From contig CM041465.1 of assembly GCA_023213395.1 (NCBI GenBank), positions 58,535,741-58,599,740 of the forward strand: 64,000 nucleotides of DNA, written 5' to 3'. Positions 44,523 to 54,246 of this stretch are shown piece after piece. Position numbers and translations under genes: made by a program. Within the stretch, counting starts at the first letter, position 1. Each line of letters opens with the position of its first letter. The stretch comes from Cycas panzhihuaensis (Eukaryota; Cycadophyta). The notes below the pieces were generated by a model. The model was not told the DNA's origin. It saw nothing but the letters and a program-made list of their open reading frames with translations, and did not search any database.

Positions 44523-45692
44523 TGATCCCAAAATAGAGCTAATTGGTGAAGAAGTCAATTATCAACCTTTTCTCCTTAAGATCCTGAGAGTTAGTGTAGA
44601 AATCCCAATAATATCAAAACAAAAATGAGCCCATAAAAGGAAATTCTATACCAAATCATTTATTCTTAATATTGCTCCACAAGTATGAGGAGTAGTACTT
44701 TTATGAAACTATAAAAATCTCCATTTAATGGTGGAGAAATCAACTAGCAGAAGAGTGGTTAAATTACAAGGAACAAATGATACTCCAACCCTCCAAAATG
44801 TTTCTCCAAGGATGCTTCCCAAGTCAAGTGCCTTTCACCTCCAAGAACTATATATCCAACCCATAATAGGGCTCAATTTATAGAAAGAAACCAAAAATTG
44901 CATGTTTAACAAGTGGTAATCATGCAAGTATAACTACTAACCACCAGAATGCATGTTGTCCAAGTGGCCTTCATGTAATTCTTAAATGTTGTAGCTTGTA
45001 ACTAACCTTAATAGACTCCAATTTGGCTCAAATTTGGTACACCTATAGGAATGCATGTGCCCTCAGTATTCGCAAAAGTTTAGCTCATTTGAATGTAATT
45101 TGTCTACATTTTTATTCATTTAATGATAATATGTATTTGCTATTTTCTTGTTGTCCAAGTGGCCTTCATGTAATCTTTAGAAGTTTCAGCTTGTAACTGA
45201 CCTTAATGGACTCCAATTTGGCTCAAATTTGGTACACATATATGGTATGTTCCCTCTGCTTTCTCAAAATTTTAACTCATTTGGATGTCATTTGACTGCA
45301 TTTTTATTCATTTAATGATAATATATATTTGCTATTTTTTTGCTGTCCAAGTGGACTTCATGCAATCTTTAGAAGTTGTGGCTTATAACCAACCTTAAAG
45401 GATTCCAATTTAGATCACATTTGTTACACGTATAGGAATACATGTCCACTCTACTTCCTCAAAATTTTAGCTCTTTTGGATGTCATTTGACTGCATTTTT
45501 ATTCATTTAATGATAATATGTATTTCCTATTTTTCTGCTAGCTGTGGGATTAATTTTATGTAAAACAAGGCTTGAACTCTAATCAAATGATATTTTCTGA
45601 ATTTTGATACCATTTGGCTATATCTCTTTTAGTTATTCTAATGCCTAGTATTTTCTGCATCCTGTAAACATATGGTGGATCCTCCTGGATCA
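44523..45692 (-). repeat. LTR B (shared middle LTR), three copies of the 195-bp repeat
   Basis: 1,170 bp. It serves as 5' LTR of G2 (PBS on its left) and 3' LTR of G3 (polypurine tract on its right). Repeat units start at 44960, 45155 and 45347. It lacks about 85 bp present in A and C near 45600. TATA at 44882-44877. Confidence 0.93.
44960..45540. repeat. 195-bp tandem repeat, three copies (LTR B)
   Basis: Units at 44960, 45155 and 45347 (periods 195 and 192), each beginning CCAAGTGG(C/A)CTTCATG. Confidence 0.92.
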
Positions 45693-45709
45693 TGGCTCCT
45701 CTTCCTTGG
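45693..45709 (-). other. G3 polypurine tract
   Basis: Minus strand AAGGAAGAGGAGCCA next to the LTR B start. Confidence 0.8.
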
Positions 45710-45738
45710 AAAATAGCCAACTCCTATTTGGCTTAGAA

Positions 45739-46512
45739 TTAGAGATGGGGGAAGTGTTGTTCTCCTTGTTGCCTACTAAACCACTTGGACTTACTAGGCA
45801 ATTTTCCTGCTACTCCAATCCTAAAAGATTCATGTGTCTTATGTCTTGTTTTGGTAGATTTTCTCTCCAAGATACAATCTTCCTTGAGAGGCTCCTCACT
45901 TTCCAAATACAAGTTATCAACTGAAGGTAAAGTGAACTGGTCCTGTTCCTCATCTAGCATAGAGGGATCAAAGAGTTTTAAGTATTTAGCATTTACTACT
46001 GAATATATTTTCATATAAGGTAGAAGATCAAGTTGGAAAGCATTGCCACCTACTTTTCTCAAAATCTTTAATGGTCCATACCTTATAGGTTTGAGTTTCT
46101 TGCCTTCTCCTTTTAACCTCTCCTTGCTCAAGTATAACCATACTAAATCTCCTTCTTGAAAAGTACACTCTTGCCTATGCTTGTCATGTCTTTCCTTGTA
46201 CTTTTGTTGAGTCCTTAGAAGTTGATCATGTACTTCTTTTTGGACTCTCTGGATCTTCTCCAAGTATCTTAAATCATTGTCATGCTCCTCCTTCTCTTTG
46301 ATGGATCCTTCCTTAGCTTGCATAGAAAACTCTAAGTCAAATGGACTTTGAGGCAAGTATCCCAAACAAACTTTAAAAGGTGATTTAGAGTGTGATGCAT
46401 GCATTGATCTATTAAATGCAAATTGTAGAAAAGCCAATGATTCATCCCAAGTCTTTAGATGCTTGGAATTGTATCCCCTCAATAAATATACCAAAGTTCT
46501 GTTCACTACTTT
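45739..46512 (-). pseudogene. G3 integrase C-terminal part (255-codon open frame)
   Basis: Open from MNRTLVYLLRGYNSKHLKTW at 46506. It includes ASHSKSPFKVCLGYLPQSPF, the GPY/F-type module KPIRYGPLKILRKVGGNAFQ, and a C-terminal tail DCILERKSTKTRHKTHESFR ending SKWFSRQQGEQHFPHL. No classical chromodomain is seen; the tail is a short basic module instead. The start Met is internal to the natural polyprotein. The residue before VVN is Lys (codon 46512-46510), as in G2, so the catalytic Glu is lost. Confidence 0.9.
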
Positions 46513-47265
46513 GGTTTATCCATCTGTTTAAGGATGGAAACTTGTACTCCTCTTCAATTTGGTATCCATCATCTTCCATAGTGACTTCTAAAATGATGAA
46601 AGGAATCGAGTGTCCCAATCTGAAATGATGGAAGAAGGCAAGCCAAAATTCTTCCATACATGCTTGAAGAATAACTTAGCTGCTCCTGTTCCTATGATTA
46701 TCTTTTTACAAGGTATTAGACATATCATTTTACTAAACCTATCTACAACAATAAAGAGATAATCATGTCCCTTCCTTGTCATGGGAAGTCCCCCTAAGAA
46801 ATCAATGGAGATACTTTCCCAAGGTCTAGTGGGAATAGGAAGTGGTGTATACAATCCTAATTTTCTAGAAGAAGGCTTATAAGTATTACACATTACACAT
46901 CCTTTTACATATTTTTTTACATCATTTTACATTTTTGGCCATACAACATATCTTCTCAAGTTTGCTAAAGTCTTCTCTATACCAAAGTGACTAGATACTT
47001 TAGAAGTATGGGCTTCTCTAAGCTACTTGATCTTGTCTCCTTTTGATGGAACATAGAGCTGCTCCCCTTTGAAAAGTAGACCATCCTTCCAAGTAAGCTG
47101 GGAAGGTCTTCCTTTTGCTAGGTTCTCTAGTTCTTCCTTCAAAGCTTCATCTTCATGGTACAAGTCTTTGTACTCTTCATGATACATTGGCTCTACCTGT
47201 AAACTCATAAGAGAACTACAAACAAAAGTAGAAGAATAAGTGGAACAAGCTGGTCTAGATAACAT
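46513..47265 (-). pseudogene. G3 integrase zinc domain and catalytic core
   Basis: Frame 47265-47023 ends at the approach to the zinc module (YHEEYKDLYHEDEALKEELE, GLLFKGEQLYVPSKGDKIK). After stops, frame 46893-46588 has CNTYKPSSRKLGLYTPLPIP, SISIDFLGGLPMTRKGHDYL (first Asp), DRFSKMICLIPCKK and LPSSIISDWDTRFLSSF (second Asp). It then changes frame into FHP-stop-TDG-stop-TKVVN. Homologous to G2 throughout with independent stops. Confidence 0.9.
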
Positions 47266-47700
47266 ATCAGCAATTTTGTTAGTAGATCCATTTTTATACT
47301 TAATTACAATATTGAATTATTGTAAATAACTCATCCATTTCATATGTCTTACTTGTTGTAATTTACTTTGGGTTTGTAAAAATTAAAGAGACTTATGATC
47401 GGTATGAACTACAACCTCTTTTCCAAGTAAGTAAGATCTCCAATGCTTGCATGCTTGATGAAGTGTGAATATTTCTCGATCATATGTTGGGTAGTTTTAT
47501 ACTTGAGGGGTGAAGACTTCTGAATGGTAAGCAATAGGCTTCCCATCTTGAATAAGGATAGCTCCCATTGCATTTCCACTTGCATTAGCTTCTACTTAAA
47601 AAGGCCTTTGCAAATTTGGCATTGCCAAAACCGGTGCTTCACAAATTTTCTTCTTTAAAAGAAGAAAAGCTTCTTCCTCCTTGGTACCCTAAGTAAACTT
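47266..47700 (-). pseudogene. G3 RNase H
   Basis: Decayed counterpart of 41336-41866. The TAA at 47319-47317 stands at the same codon as in G2. Segments for GNAMGAILIQDGKPI and YNIVIKYKNGSTNKIADM are readable through stops. Confidence 0.8.
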
Positions 47701-48600
47701 TTTACATTTTATCAATCCATGTAGAGGTGCTGCAACCTGTGAGAAATGAAGAATAAACTTTCTCAAGTATTGACAAGCTCCTAAAATATTTCTCACCTCT
47801 GTGATGTTTGTTGGCCTAGGCCATTTGAGGATGACTTGAGTCTTGAGTAGTTTGATACTCAACTTTCCTCCTCCAACCATAAAGCCTAAGAAGATCAAGT
47901 TCTCCTTGCCAAATTCACACTTCTTCACATTAAGCTTCAAATGATGCTTAGCCATAGTCTTTAAAACTTCTTCTATGTGCTGCAAATGTTCCTCCCATGT
48001 GTTGTTGAAAATCAAAATGTCATCAAGATAGACAACAACAAAATTATCCAAGTAAGGCCTTAACATTTCATTCATTAGCCTCATGAATGTTGTAGGAGCA
48101 TTACACAATCCAAAAGGCATAACCATCTATTCAAAGAGTCCTTGCTTTGTTTTGAAGGCCATCTTCTATGTGTCCTCCTCCTTGACCCTAACTTGGTGAT
48201 AACTGCTTTTCAAATCCAACTTAGTAAAATAATAAGCATGCTGAATTTGATTAAGCAAATCATCTAGGCGAGGTAAAGGGTAGCGATTTTAAATTGTAAT
48301 TTTATTCAAAGCACAAAAGTCTATACACATTCTCCATCCTCTATCCTTCGTAGGCACCAAGACAATTGGTGACCCATAAGGTGAACATGAAGGACTTATG
48401 ACCCCTTGATTAAACAACTCCTCAACTTGCCTCTTTATCTCATTATTCTCTACAATGGAGTGCCTATACAAAGCAACATTAGGCAATGGTGCATCTCCTA
48501 CAAGAGTGATTTCATGCTCTATCTTTCTCTTTGGTGGTAGCCCATCAACATGTTAAAATAGAATATCATACCTTATCTTTAACTCCTTAATTTGTTGCAT
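47689..48600 (-). pseudogene. G3 reverse transcriptase
   Basis: Fingers/palm in frame 48486-48289 (QVEELFNQGVISPSCSPYGS, WRMCIDFCALNKITI), a break near 48280-48130, then frame 48126-47689: MVMPFGLCNAPTTFMRLMNE, VVVYLDDILIFNNTWEEHLQ with both Asp intact, and KKCEFGKENLIFLGFMVGGG. Slightly more broken than G2 in the fingers, better preserved after the active site. Confidence 0.93.
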
Positions 48601-49110
48601 TTGTTTAGGTGATATAAGAAGAGTGTGAGTAGAAGGACCACCTTCATCTCCTGGCTCTTCTTTTCTTCTTACCATTAAGATGATGAATTTACCATATGCA
48701 TTGATCATCCTTTTTACTTGAGTGGCTAAAATTAATATTATCTTATCCAAGTGCTTCATTGTGGCCTTTATGATGAAGCCCTTGTTATCCTTCATCAACC
48801 GATACTTTCTCTCCCTTCGATAGAAGAGTGCATCTTGATCCCACAAGTAGGGACTCCTAAGCACAACATGGCATACATCTAATGGCACCACATCATATAT
48901 TACTTCATCAACAAAATCATTAATGATGGAAAATTTAAGTGTACATTACTTTGATATTTGCATTTCCACATCTTTATGGATCCAACCAAGAGGGTATGGG
49001 TGAGGGTGAGGAGTAGTTACCAACCAAATGCTTTTTATCAAACTTTCTGAGATTAAATTCTTTTGGCTCCCCAGATCTATAATGGCACCAATAATATTAT
49101 TTCCTACTTG
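48553..49110 (-). pseudogene. G3 protease
   Basis: AIIDLGSQKNLISESLI (in frame 49494-48946) followed by TPHPHPYPLGWIHKDVEMQI. After a stop, VPLDVCHVVLRSPYLWDQDA (frame 48891-48553) is the second half, where VVLG.P reads VVLRSP (Gly to Arg). The D-L-G-S form is shared with G2. Confidence 0.87.
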
Positions 49111-50365
49111 AAGCTTCAAGTGAAAAAGTTCCTCCCTTGTAGCATCATCTCCATAATTTATAAGTAGAGTAACCTTCTCTTCTTCTCTTTCACTTTGAAT
49201 CTCCACCTCAGAAAGTAGTGCTTTCCCTTTTTCCTTCTTTCTTAATTCTATATCCTTGATATGCTTTGGCTTTAGCTCTAGATGCAACTTCCAACACTTT
49301 GCTATAATATGATCACTAATATCATAATGCTCACAATAGTTAGAACTTTTAACAAAATTAGTTCTTTTCTTCTTTCCTTCTTGCCTTTTAGATGAGTGCA
49401 ATTTAGGATTCTTTTCATACTTATTAGAAGTAAAAATAGAATCTTTAGACATGAATGTAGATTTCTTGCTTTTACTTTTTATTGCCATAGCCATTCTACT
49501 TGCTTCTCTAATGGATTAAACCTTAAAAAGCCTTAGTTCCTTCCTTATGTATTTATGTAATCCTCCAATGAATTTCATAAGAGTGATATGTTCATCCATA
49601 TTAATACCAAGTAGCATGTCATGCCTAAAAAATAAAGAAGTATAGTCTCAGATACATACACCTTTCCCTTAGCGTAAATATTGCCAAGTGACCTATTGGT
49701 CTTCCTTATGACCTATGGGGTAGAATTACTTCTTTATTATTTTCTTGAGATCTATCCATGAAAAAGGAGATACATTATAAGTCTTCAAATATGCATTCCA
49801 CCATGTCAATGCACGTTTACACAACTTGAGCCTAGCAAATAAAAGCTTTTGAGTATTACTATAAGCATAAATTGTGAAGTAGGTTTTAAGTTGATCCAAC
49901 TAATGGTCCAACTTTTTAGAATTTACCTCTCCATCATAAGTTGGAATATCCAACTTTGCCTCTACCTTGAAGGGCTGATGAGATAAAGTACCCTTGCTTT
50001 CTTCAAATGAGTGCTTTAAGGTCTCCTCCTCTTCCTCTTCATGGTTGTGGTCATATGTGGATCCTCCTTCAACTTCCTTCTCTTTACCTTTTCATGGTCA
50101 TATGTGGATCCTCCTTCCTCTTCCTCTTCATGGTTGTGGTCATATGTGGATCCTCCTTTAACTTCTTTCTCTTGCCCTTGACTAGAGTTAGAAGTTGGAT
50201 CATCATTTACATCAAGACTTCTACGTTCTTCTCAAGCTTTTCAAATCTAATTTCTCCATCTTCGTTTTTAGCCATGGTGCTTGGATTCTTTCTTGGTCTT
50301 CTTGGTGATTGCAACACAAGAAAAGCTTCACATTTCTCTTTGTATCCTTTCCTTGTTTGTACCAT
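49111..50365 (-). pseudogene. G3 gag
   Basis: Frame 49494-48946 opens MAMAIKSKSKKSTFMSKDSI and contains the knuckle as YCEHYDISDHIIAKCWKL, where the second Cys has become Tyr and Gly has become Asp. The core at 49960-49700 shows the same SKY...WW and KKIIKK-stop-FYPIG layout as G2, with TAA at 49728-49726. The N-terminus (about 50365-50020) has the charged region with repeated DPHMT-like motifs. More decayed than G2. Confidence 0.85.
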
Positions 50366-50390
50366 TCAAGTCCCTACAATAAAGATCACG

Positions 50391-50403
50391 TGCTTTGATA
50401 CCA
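50391..50403 (-). other. G3 primer-binding site
   Basis: Minus strand TGGTATCAAAGCA, one mismatch from that of G2, 5 bp from LTR C. Confidence 0.9.
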
Positions 50404-50408
50404 AAATA

Positions 50409-51856
50409 TGATCCCAAAATAGAGCTAATTGGTGAAGAAGTCAATTATCAACCTTTTCTCCTTAAGATCCTAAGAGTTAGTGTAGAAATCCCAATAACAT
50501 CAAAATAAAAATGAGCCGAAAAAAGGAAATTCTACACCAAATCATTTATTCTTGACATTGCTCTAAAAGTATGAGAAGTAGTACTTTTATTAAACTATGA
50601 AAATCTCCATTTAATGGTGGAGAAATCAACTAGCAAAAGAATAGTTAAATTACAAGGAATAAATGATATAATTATACCATAAGGGAGACTCTAACCCTCC
50701 AAAATATTTTTCCAAGGATGATTCCCAAGTCAAGTGCCTTTAACCTCCAAGAACTACCTCTCCAACCCATGATAGGGCTCAATTTATAGAAAGAAACCAA
50801 AAATTGCATGTTTAACAAGTGGTAATCATGCAAGTATAACCACTAACCACCAGAATGCATGTTGTCCAAGTGGCCTTCATGTAATTCTTAAAAGTTGCAA
50901 CTTATAACTGACCTTAATGGACTCCAATTTAGCTCAAATTTGATACATGTATAGAACACATGTGCCCTCTACTTCCTCAAAATTTTAGCTCATTTGGATG
51001 TCATTTGACTACATTTTTATTCATTTAATGATAATATATATTGGCTATTTTTCTGTTGTCCAAGTGGCTTTCATATAATCTTTAGAAGTTGTAGCTTGTA
51101 AATAACCTTAACGAACTCTAATTTATCTCCAATTTAGCACAAATATAGGAACACATGTCCCCTCTGCTTCCTCAAAATTTTAGCTCATTTGGATGTCATT
51201 TGACTATAGTTTTATTTATTTAATGATAATATGTATTTGCTATTTTTCTATTGTCCAAGTGGCCTTCATGTAATCTTTAGAAGTTATGGCTTGTAACCAA
51301 CCTTAATGGACACCAATTCAACTCAAATTTGGTACATATATAGGAACAATGTACTCTCTTCTTCCTCAAAATTGTAGCGTATTTTCATTTCATTTGACTG
51401 CATTTTGATTCATTTGATTATAATATATATTTGCTATTTTTCTGCTATCCAAGTGGCCTTCATGCAATCTTTAGAAGTTGCGGCTTATAATAGACCTTAA
51501 CGGACTCCAATTCAACTAAACTTTGGTACACATATAGGAACTCATGTCCCCTCCACTTCTTCAAAGTTTTAGCTCATTTATATGTCATTTGGCTATATTT
51601 TTATTCATTTAATTATAATATATATTTGTTATTTTTCTACTAGCTGTGGGATTAATTTTATGCAAAACAATGCTTGAACTCTAATCAAATAATATTTTAT
51701 GAACCCCACATTTTGTACACATGTAGTAGAATGTATCTTCTTCCTTTACACAAAATTTCATATAATTTTGATACCATTTGGCCATATCTCTTTCAGTTAT
51801 GCCAATGCCTAGCATTTACTGCATCCTGTAAACATATGGTAGATCCTCTAGGATCA
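50409..51856 (-). repeat. LTR C (5' LTR of G3), four copies of the 195-bp repeat
   Basis: 1,448 bp. Repeat units start at 50866, 51060, 51255 and 51449. TATA at 50788-50783, 374 bp from the LTR end, exactly as in LTR A. Confidence 0.93.
50866..51640. repeat. 195-bp tandem repeat, four copies (LTR C)
   Basis: Units at 50866, 51060, 51255 and 51449 (periods 194-195), each starting CCAAGTGGC(C/T)TTCAT. Confidence 0.92.
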
Positions 51857-51861
51857 ATCAT
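51857..51861. repeat. G2/G3 target-site duplication, right copy
   Basis: ATCAT, as at 38756-38760. Confidence 0.8.
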
Positions 51862-52226
51862 ATAGCCCAATTTAGGGTGTTTTTTCATTCTGTTGATGGT
51901 GCTTGATGTATTAGATGTATTGTGAAGAGTTGGGTGGCTGGTTATTATTACTGTGAGCATTTTGTTGTAGATTGTATACATTTCTCCATTCTTTAATAAT
52001 AAAGATTGATACCTTTCCTATGTGGATGTTTCCCTAGCACACTGTTAGAGTTTTACCATATTATATCAGGTGTACATGTGATGCTTGGCTTTGTTATTTA
52101 TTTTATTGTATTATCTATAGTTTAATAACTTACATGTTAAATTTTAGCTTCAATTCCTATAACTAGTTGCAAAATAGTTTAGATCTTAGTGGTGGTTTCA
52201 GGTTATTGGGACCTTGTCTTTCAACA
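51862..52226 (+). repeat. C3 LTR fragment in inverted (plus) orientation
   Basis: Reverse complement of the left portion of 35853-36511 (GTTGATGGTG and TGTGAAGAGTT blocks). It ends TTTCAACA just before a PBS. The U3-side start is missing; the join with minus-strand gag (before G2/G3 inserted) lies at a shared TCATATA. Confidence 0.88.
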
Positions 52227-52228
52227 AG

Positions 52229-52242
52229 TGGTATCAGAGCCA
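52229..52242 (+). other. C3 primer-binding site
   Basis: TGGTATCAGAGCCA, 2 bp inside the LTR fragment. Confidence 0.92.
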
Positions 52243-52259
52243 CTTTTTAGTTTTGCAGC

Positions 52260-52498
52260 AAGTTTATGAAGGTTTTAGTATCAACTTTTTCTACACCAAA
52301 TGGTAAAACTAGTATATGCAAAGTTCAAGGTAGAGAAATTCAATGGAAAGAACAATTTCGAGTTGTAGAAGTTAAAAGTATATGATGTTCTAGCATAATA
52401 AGGTTTGTATAGAGCTCTTGTAGGAAAATTGAAGAAACCCACCGGGATGGATGATGACGAATGGGATGATCTAAATAAAGGGATGATGTTCTAGTTAA
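52260..52498 (+). pseudogene. C3 gag N-terminus, inverted copy
   Basis: Plus-strand peptides KVEKFNGKNNFEL and KLKVYDVLA, then GLYRALVGKLKKPTGMDDDE, match the gag N-terminal text seen in minus orientation at 38760-38690. The same gag segment is therefore present twice in opposite orientations. It ends abruptly at 52498 at the joint with the RNase H end of another minus block. Confidence 0.82.
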
Positions 52499-54006
52499 TC
52501 TCCACCTTGACAGTAATTTACTTGATACCTTTCCTGAACTATTCATCACCTTTTTTGTAAGCTAAGAGAAGTCAAATACCATTTGAACTTCTCTAATAGT
52601 ACTAGTTTTATGAATATATTAGTATAATTCTATTTTGTGTTAACCTTCTCAAGTGCCACTCCACCTACTTCTATAACCTATCTAACAAAATAATACTTAA
52701 CAATAATATGCTTTGTCCTACTATGATAAGCTGGATTCTTTGCTAAGTAAATGACACTTTGACTATCACAAAATGCTTTTACCTTTTCTTATTTCTTTCC
52801 AAGCTCAACCAATAGACCCTATAACCAGATTGCTTCTTTACAAGCATGTGTTGTAGCAACATATTCAACTTCTATAGTTGATAATATAATTGTGCTCTAC
52901 AATTTTGACATCTAACTAATTGGACTACTTGTAAGAGTGAATACATAACATGAAGTAGACCTTCTCTTAACTAAATCTCCTGCAAAGTCTAAATCAACAT
53001 ATCAACAAACGTGATTACCTATACCTCCAAAGGTGATGTAATAGTTACTTGTACTTCTTAAATACCAAACCACCCATTTTACTATTGCCCAATATTCCTT
53101 TCCTAGATTTCCATAAACCTACTAACTACATCGACTGCATGTGAAATGTTAGGTCTTGTATATACAATGGCATATATCAAACTTCCTACTATATTAGTAT
53201 AAGGCACACAAGACATATAATTCTTTTCTTCTTCATTATTAGGACTTATACACAAAGAAATCTTGAAATGGGAAGCTAATGGGATACTCATTGGTTTCGC
53301 ATATGTCATACCAAACCTAGTTAGCACCTTCTCCACATATTTCTACTGTGATAACCATAGCTTTCCATTTTTCCTGTCTCTATGTATCTCCATACCTAAG
53401 ATTTATTTTATAGTTCTTAATCCTTCATATCAAAAGCCCTAACCAATTGAGCCTTTAACTTATTGATTTCTGCCATGCTCCTACTTGCAACCATCATATC
53501 ATCAACATACAATACCATGATAATGAATAATTCATTATCTAAGAATTTAAAGTAAATACAATGATCATACTCACTTCTTTTGAAATTGTGGCTCTCCATG
53601 AAGGTATCAAACTTCTTGTACCATTACTTGGGTGATTACTTTAGGCCATACAATGATTTCCTAAGCCTACAAATAAGTCTTTTCCTACCATCCTATACAA
53701 ACCCTTCTGGATGATCCATATAGATCTCCTCATCTAAATCTCCATGTAGAAAAGTTATTTTTACATCTAATTACTCAAACTCTAAATCAAGAGAAGCTAC
53801 TAATGCTAACAGAACTAGAATTGAAACAAGTTTAGTAACTGATGAAAAGATCTCATGAAAATCAATACTTGCTTTCTGTGCAAAGCCTTTAACCACTAGT
53901 CTTACCCTATATTTGTCAATATTTTCATCAACATCTATTTTTCTCTTGAAAACCCACCTAAAACCAACAGTCTTCAGTGCTAGCTTTTAAGGTTGGGGGC
54001 TTTAGT
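52499..54006 (-). pseudogene. C3 RNase H and RT, right copy
   Basis: Homologous to 36512-37922 but extending further towards the RT N-terminus. From high to low: VGFRWVFKRKIDVDENIDKY, FHEIFSSVTKL, LDVKITFLHGDLDEEIYMDH and FKRSEYDHCIYFKFLDNELF. The active box LYVDDMMVASRS (53509-53498) is intact. Then come MEKVLTRFGMTYAKPMSIPL, IVGSLIYAIVYTRPNISHAV, and RNase H to 52510. The low end begins exactly at the PPT/LTR boundary, but with no LTR following. Stops are common. Confidence 0.87.
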
Positions 54007-54241
54007 ACCCTGATTCTCTTTACAATTTAGTATGTTTTTCAGCCCTAGCTTTTTGGGTCAGGGGCTATCACCCTTGAACCCCCTCTTTACAGGGGGCGTT
54101 CCAACCCCCCCAACACCACCCCATCCAAGGGGGGCTCCCGCCTCCCTTGGAACCCCCTGACGAAGTTTAGAGAGGAAACCATACTGTCAACCTGTCAAAA
54201 TTTTAGCCTTCAAAATATTATTATCATATTATCTAATATAT
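54007..54241 (-). repeat. C3 LTR fragment, right outer end
   Basis: Matches 36283-36511 in the same orientation (GATTCTCTTTACAATTTAGT to TTATCTAATA). Only the U3-side ~235 bp remain; the rest of the LTR, the PBS and the leader expected here are missing. Confidence 0.85.
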
Positions 54242-54246
54242 GCAGC
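54242..54246. repeat. C3 target-site duplication, right copy
   Basis: TATGC versus TATTC on the left. Confidence 0.55.

Larger units (their letters stand above)
38761..51856 (-). mobile_element. G2/G3: head-to-tail pair of Ty3/gypsy elements sharing the middle LTR
   Basis: Structure LTR A (38761-39819), internal 1 = G2 (39820-44522), LTR B (44523-45692), internal 2 = G3 (45693-50408), LTR C (50409-51856). Each LTR has the 6-bp inverted ends TGATCC...GGATCA, each internal region has its own PBS and polypurine tract, and the outer flanks are both ATCAT. The two internals are near-identical in layout and carry the same gene order on the minus strand, differing by scattered substitutions. One TSD around the whole array means one insertion later duplicated by unequal recombination, or insertion of a dimer. 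Confidence 0.92.
35853..54241 (-). mobile_element. C3: rearranged (fold-back) Ty1/copia composite in G4
   Basis: The outer ends are LTR sequence in the same (minus) orientation. The left LTR (35853-36511) is complete; the right is only a fragment (54007-54241). Between them are: RNase H-RT (36512-37922, minus), a deletion joint, protease-gag (37923-38760, minus), the G2/G3 insertion, then an LTR fragment, PBS and gag start on the plus strand (51862-52498), then a second RNase H-RT block on the minus strand (52499-54006). Flanks TATTC/TATGC and continuous G4 RT text across the site show that it entered G4 as one unit. The inverted middle suggests an aberrant reverse-transcription or self-integration product. 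Confidence 0.82.

Noticed and set aside
44097-44525. Plus-strand 142-codon frame with leucine- and HGCGH-rich repeats, resembling a membrane protein; a sister frame at 50007-50411.
   Set aside because: Both are exact antisense shadows of the charged, repetitive N-terminus of gag in G2 and G3.
38756-51861. The ATCAT flanks of G2/G3 as a chance match, since left and right flanks come from different C3 parts (gag minus, LTR plus).
   Set aside because: Five of five bases match at exactly the LTR ends, and an earlier inverted joint in C3 at a shared TCATATA explains why the flanks differ. Kept as a target duplication with moderate confidence.
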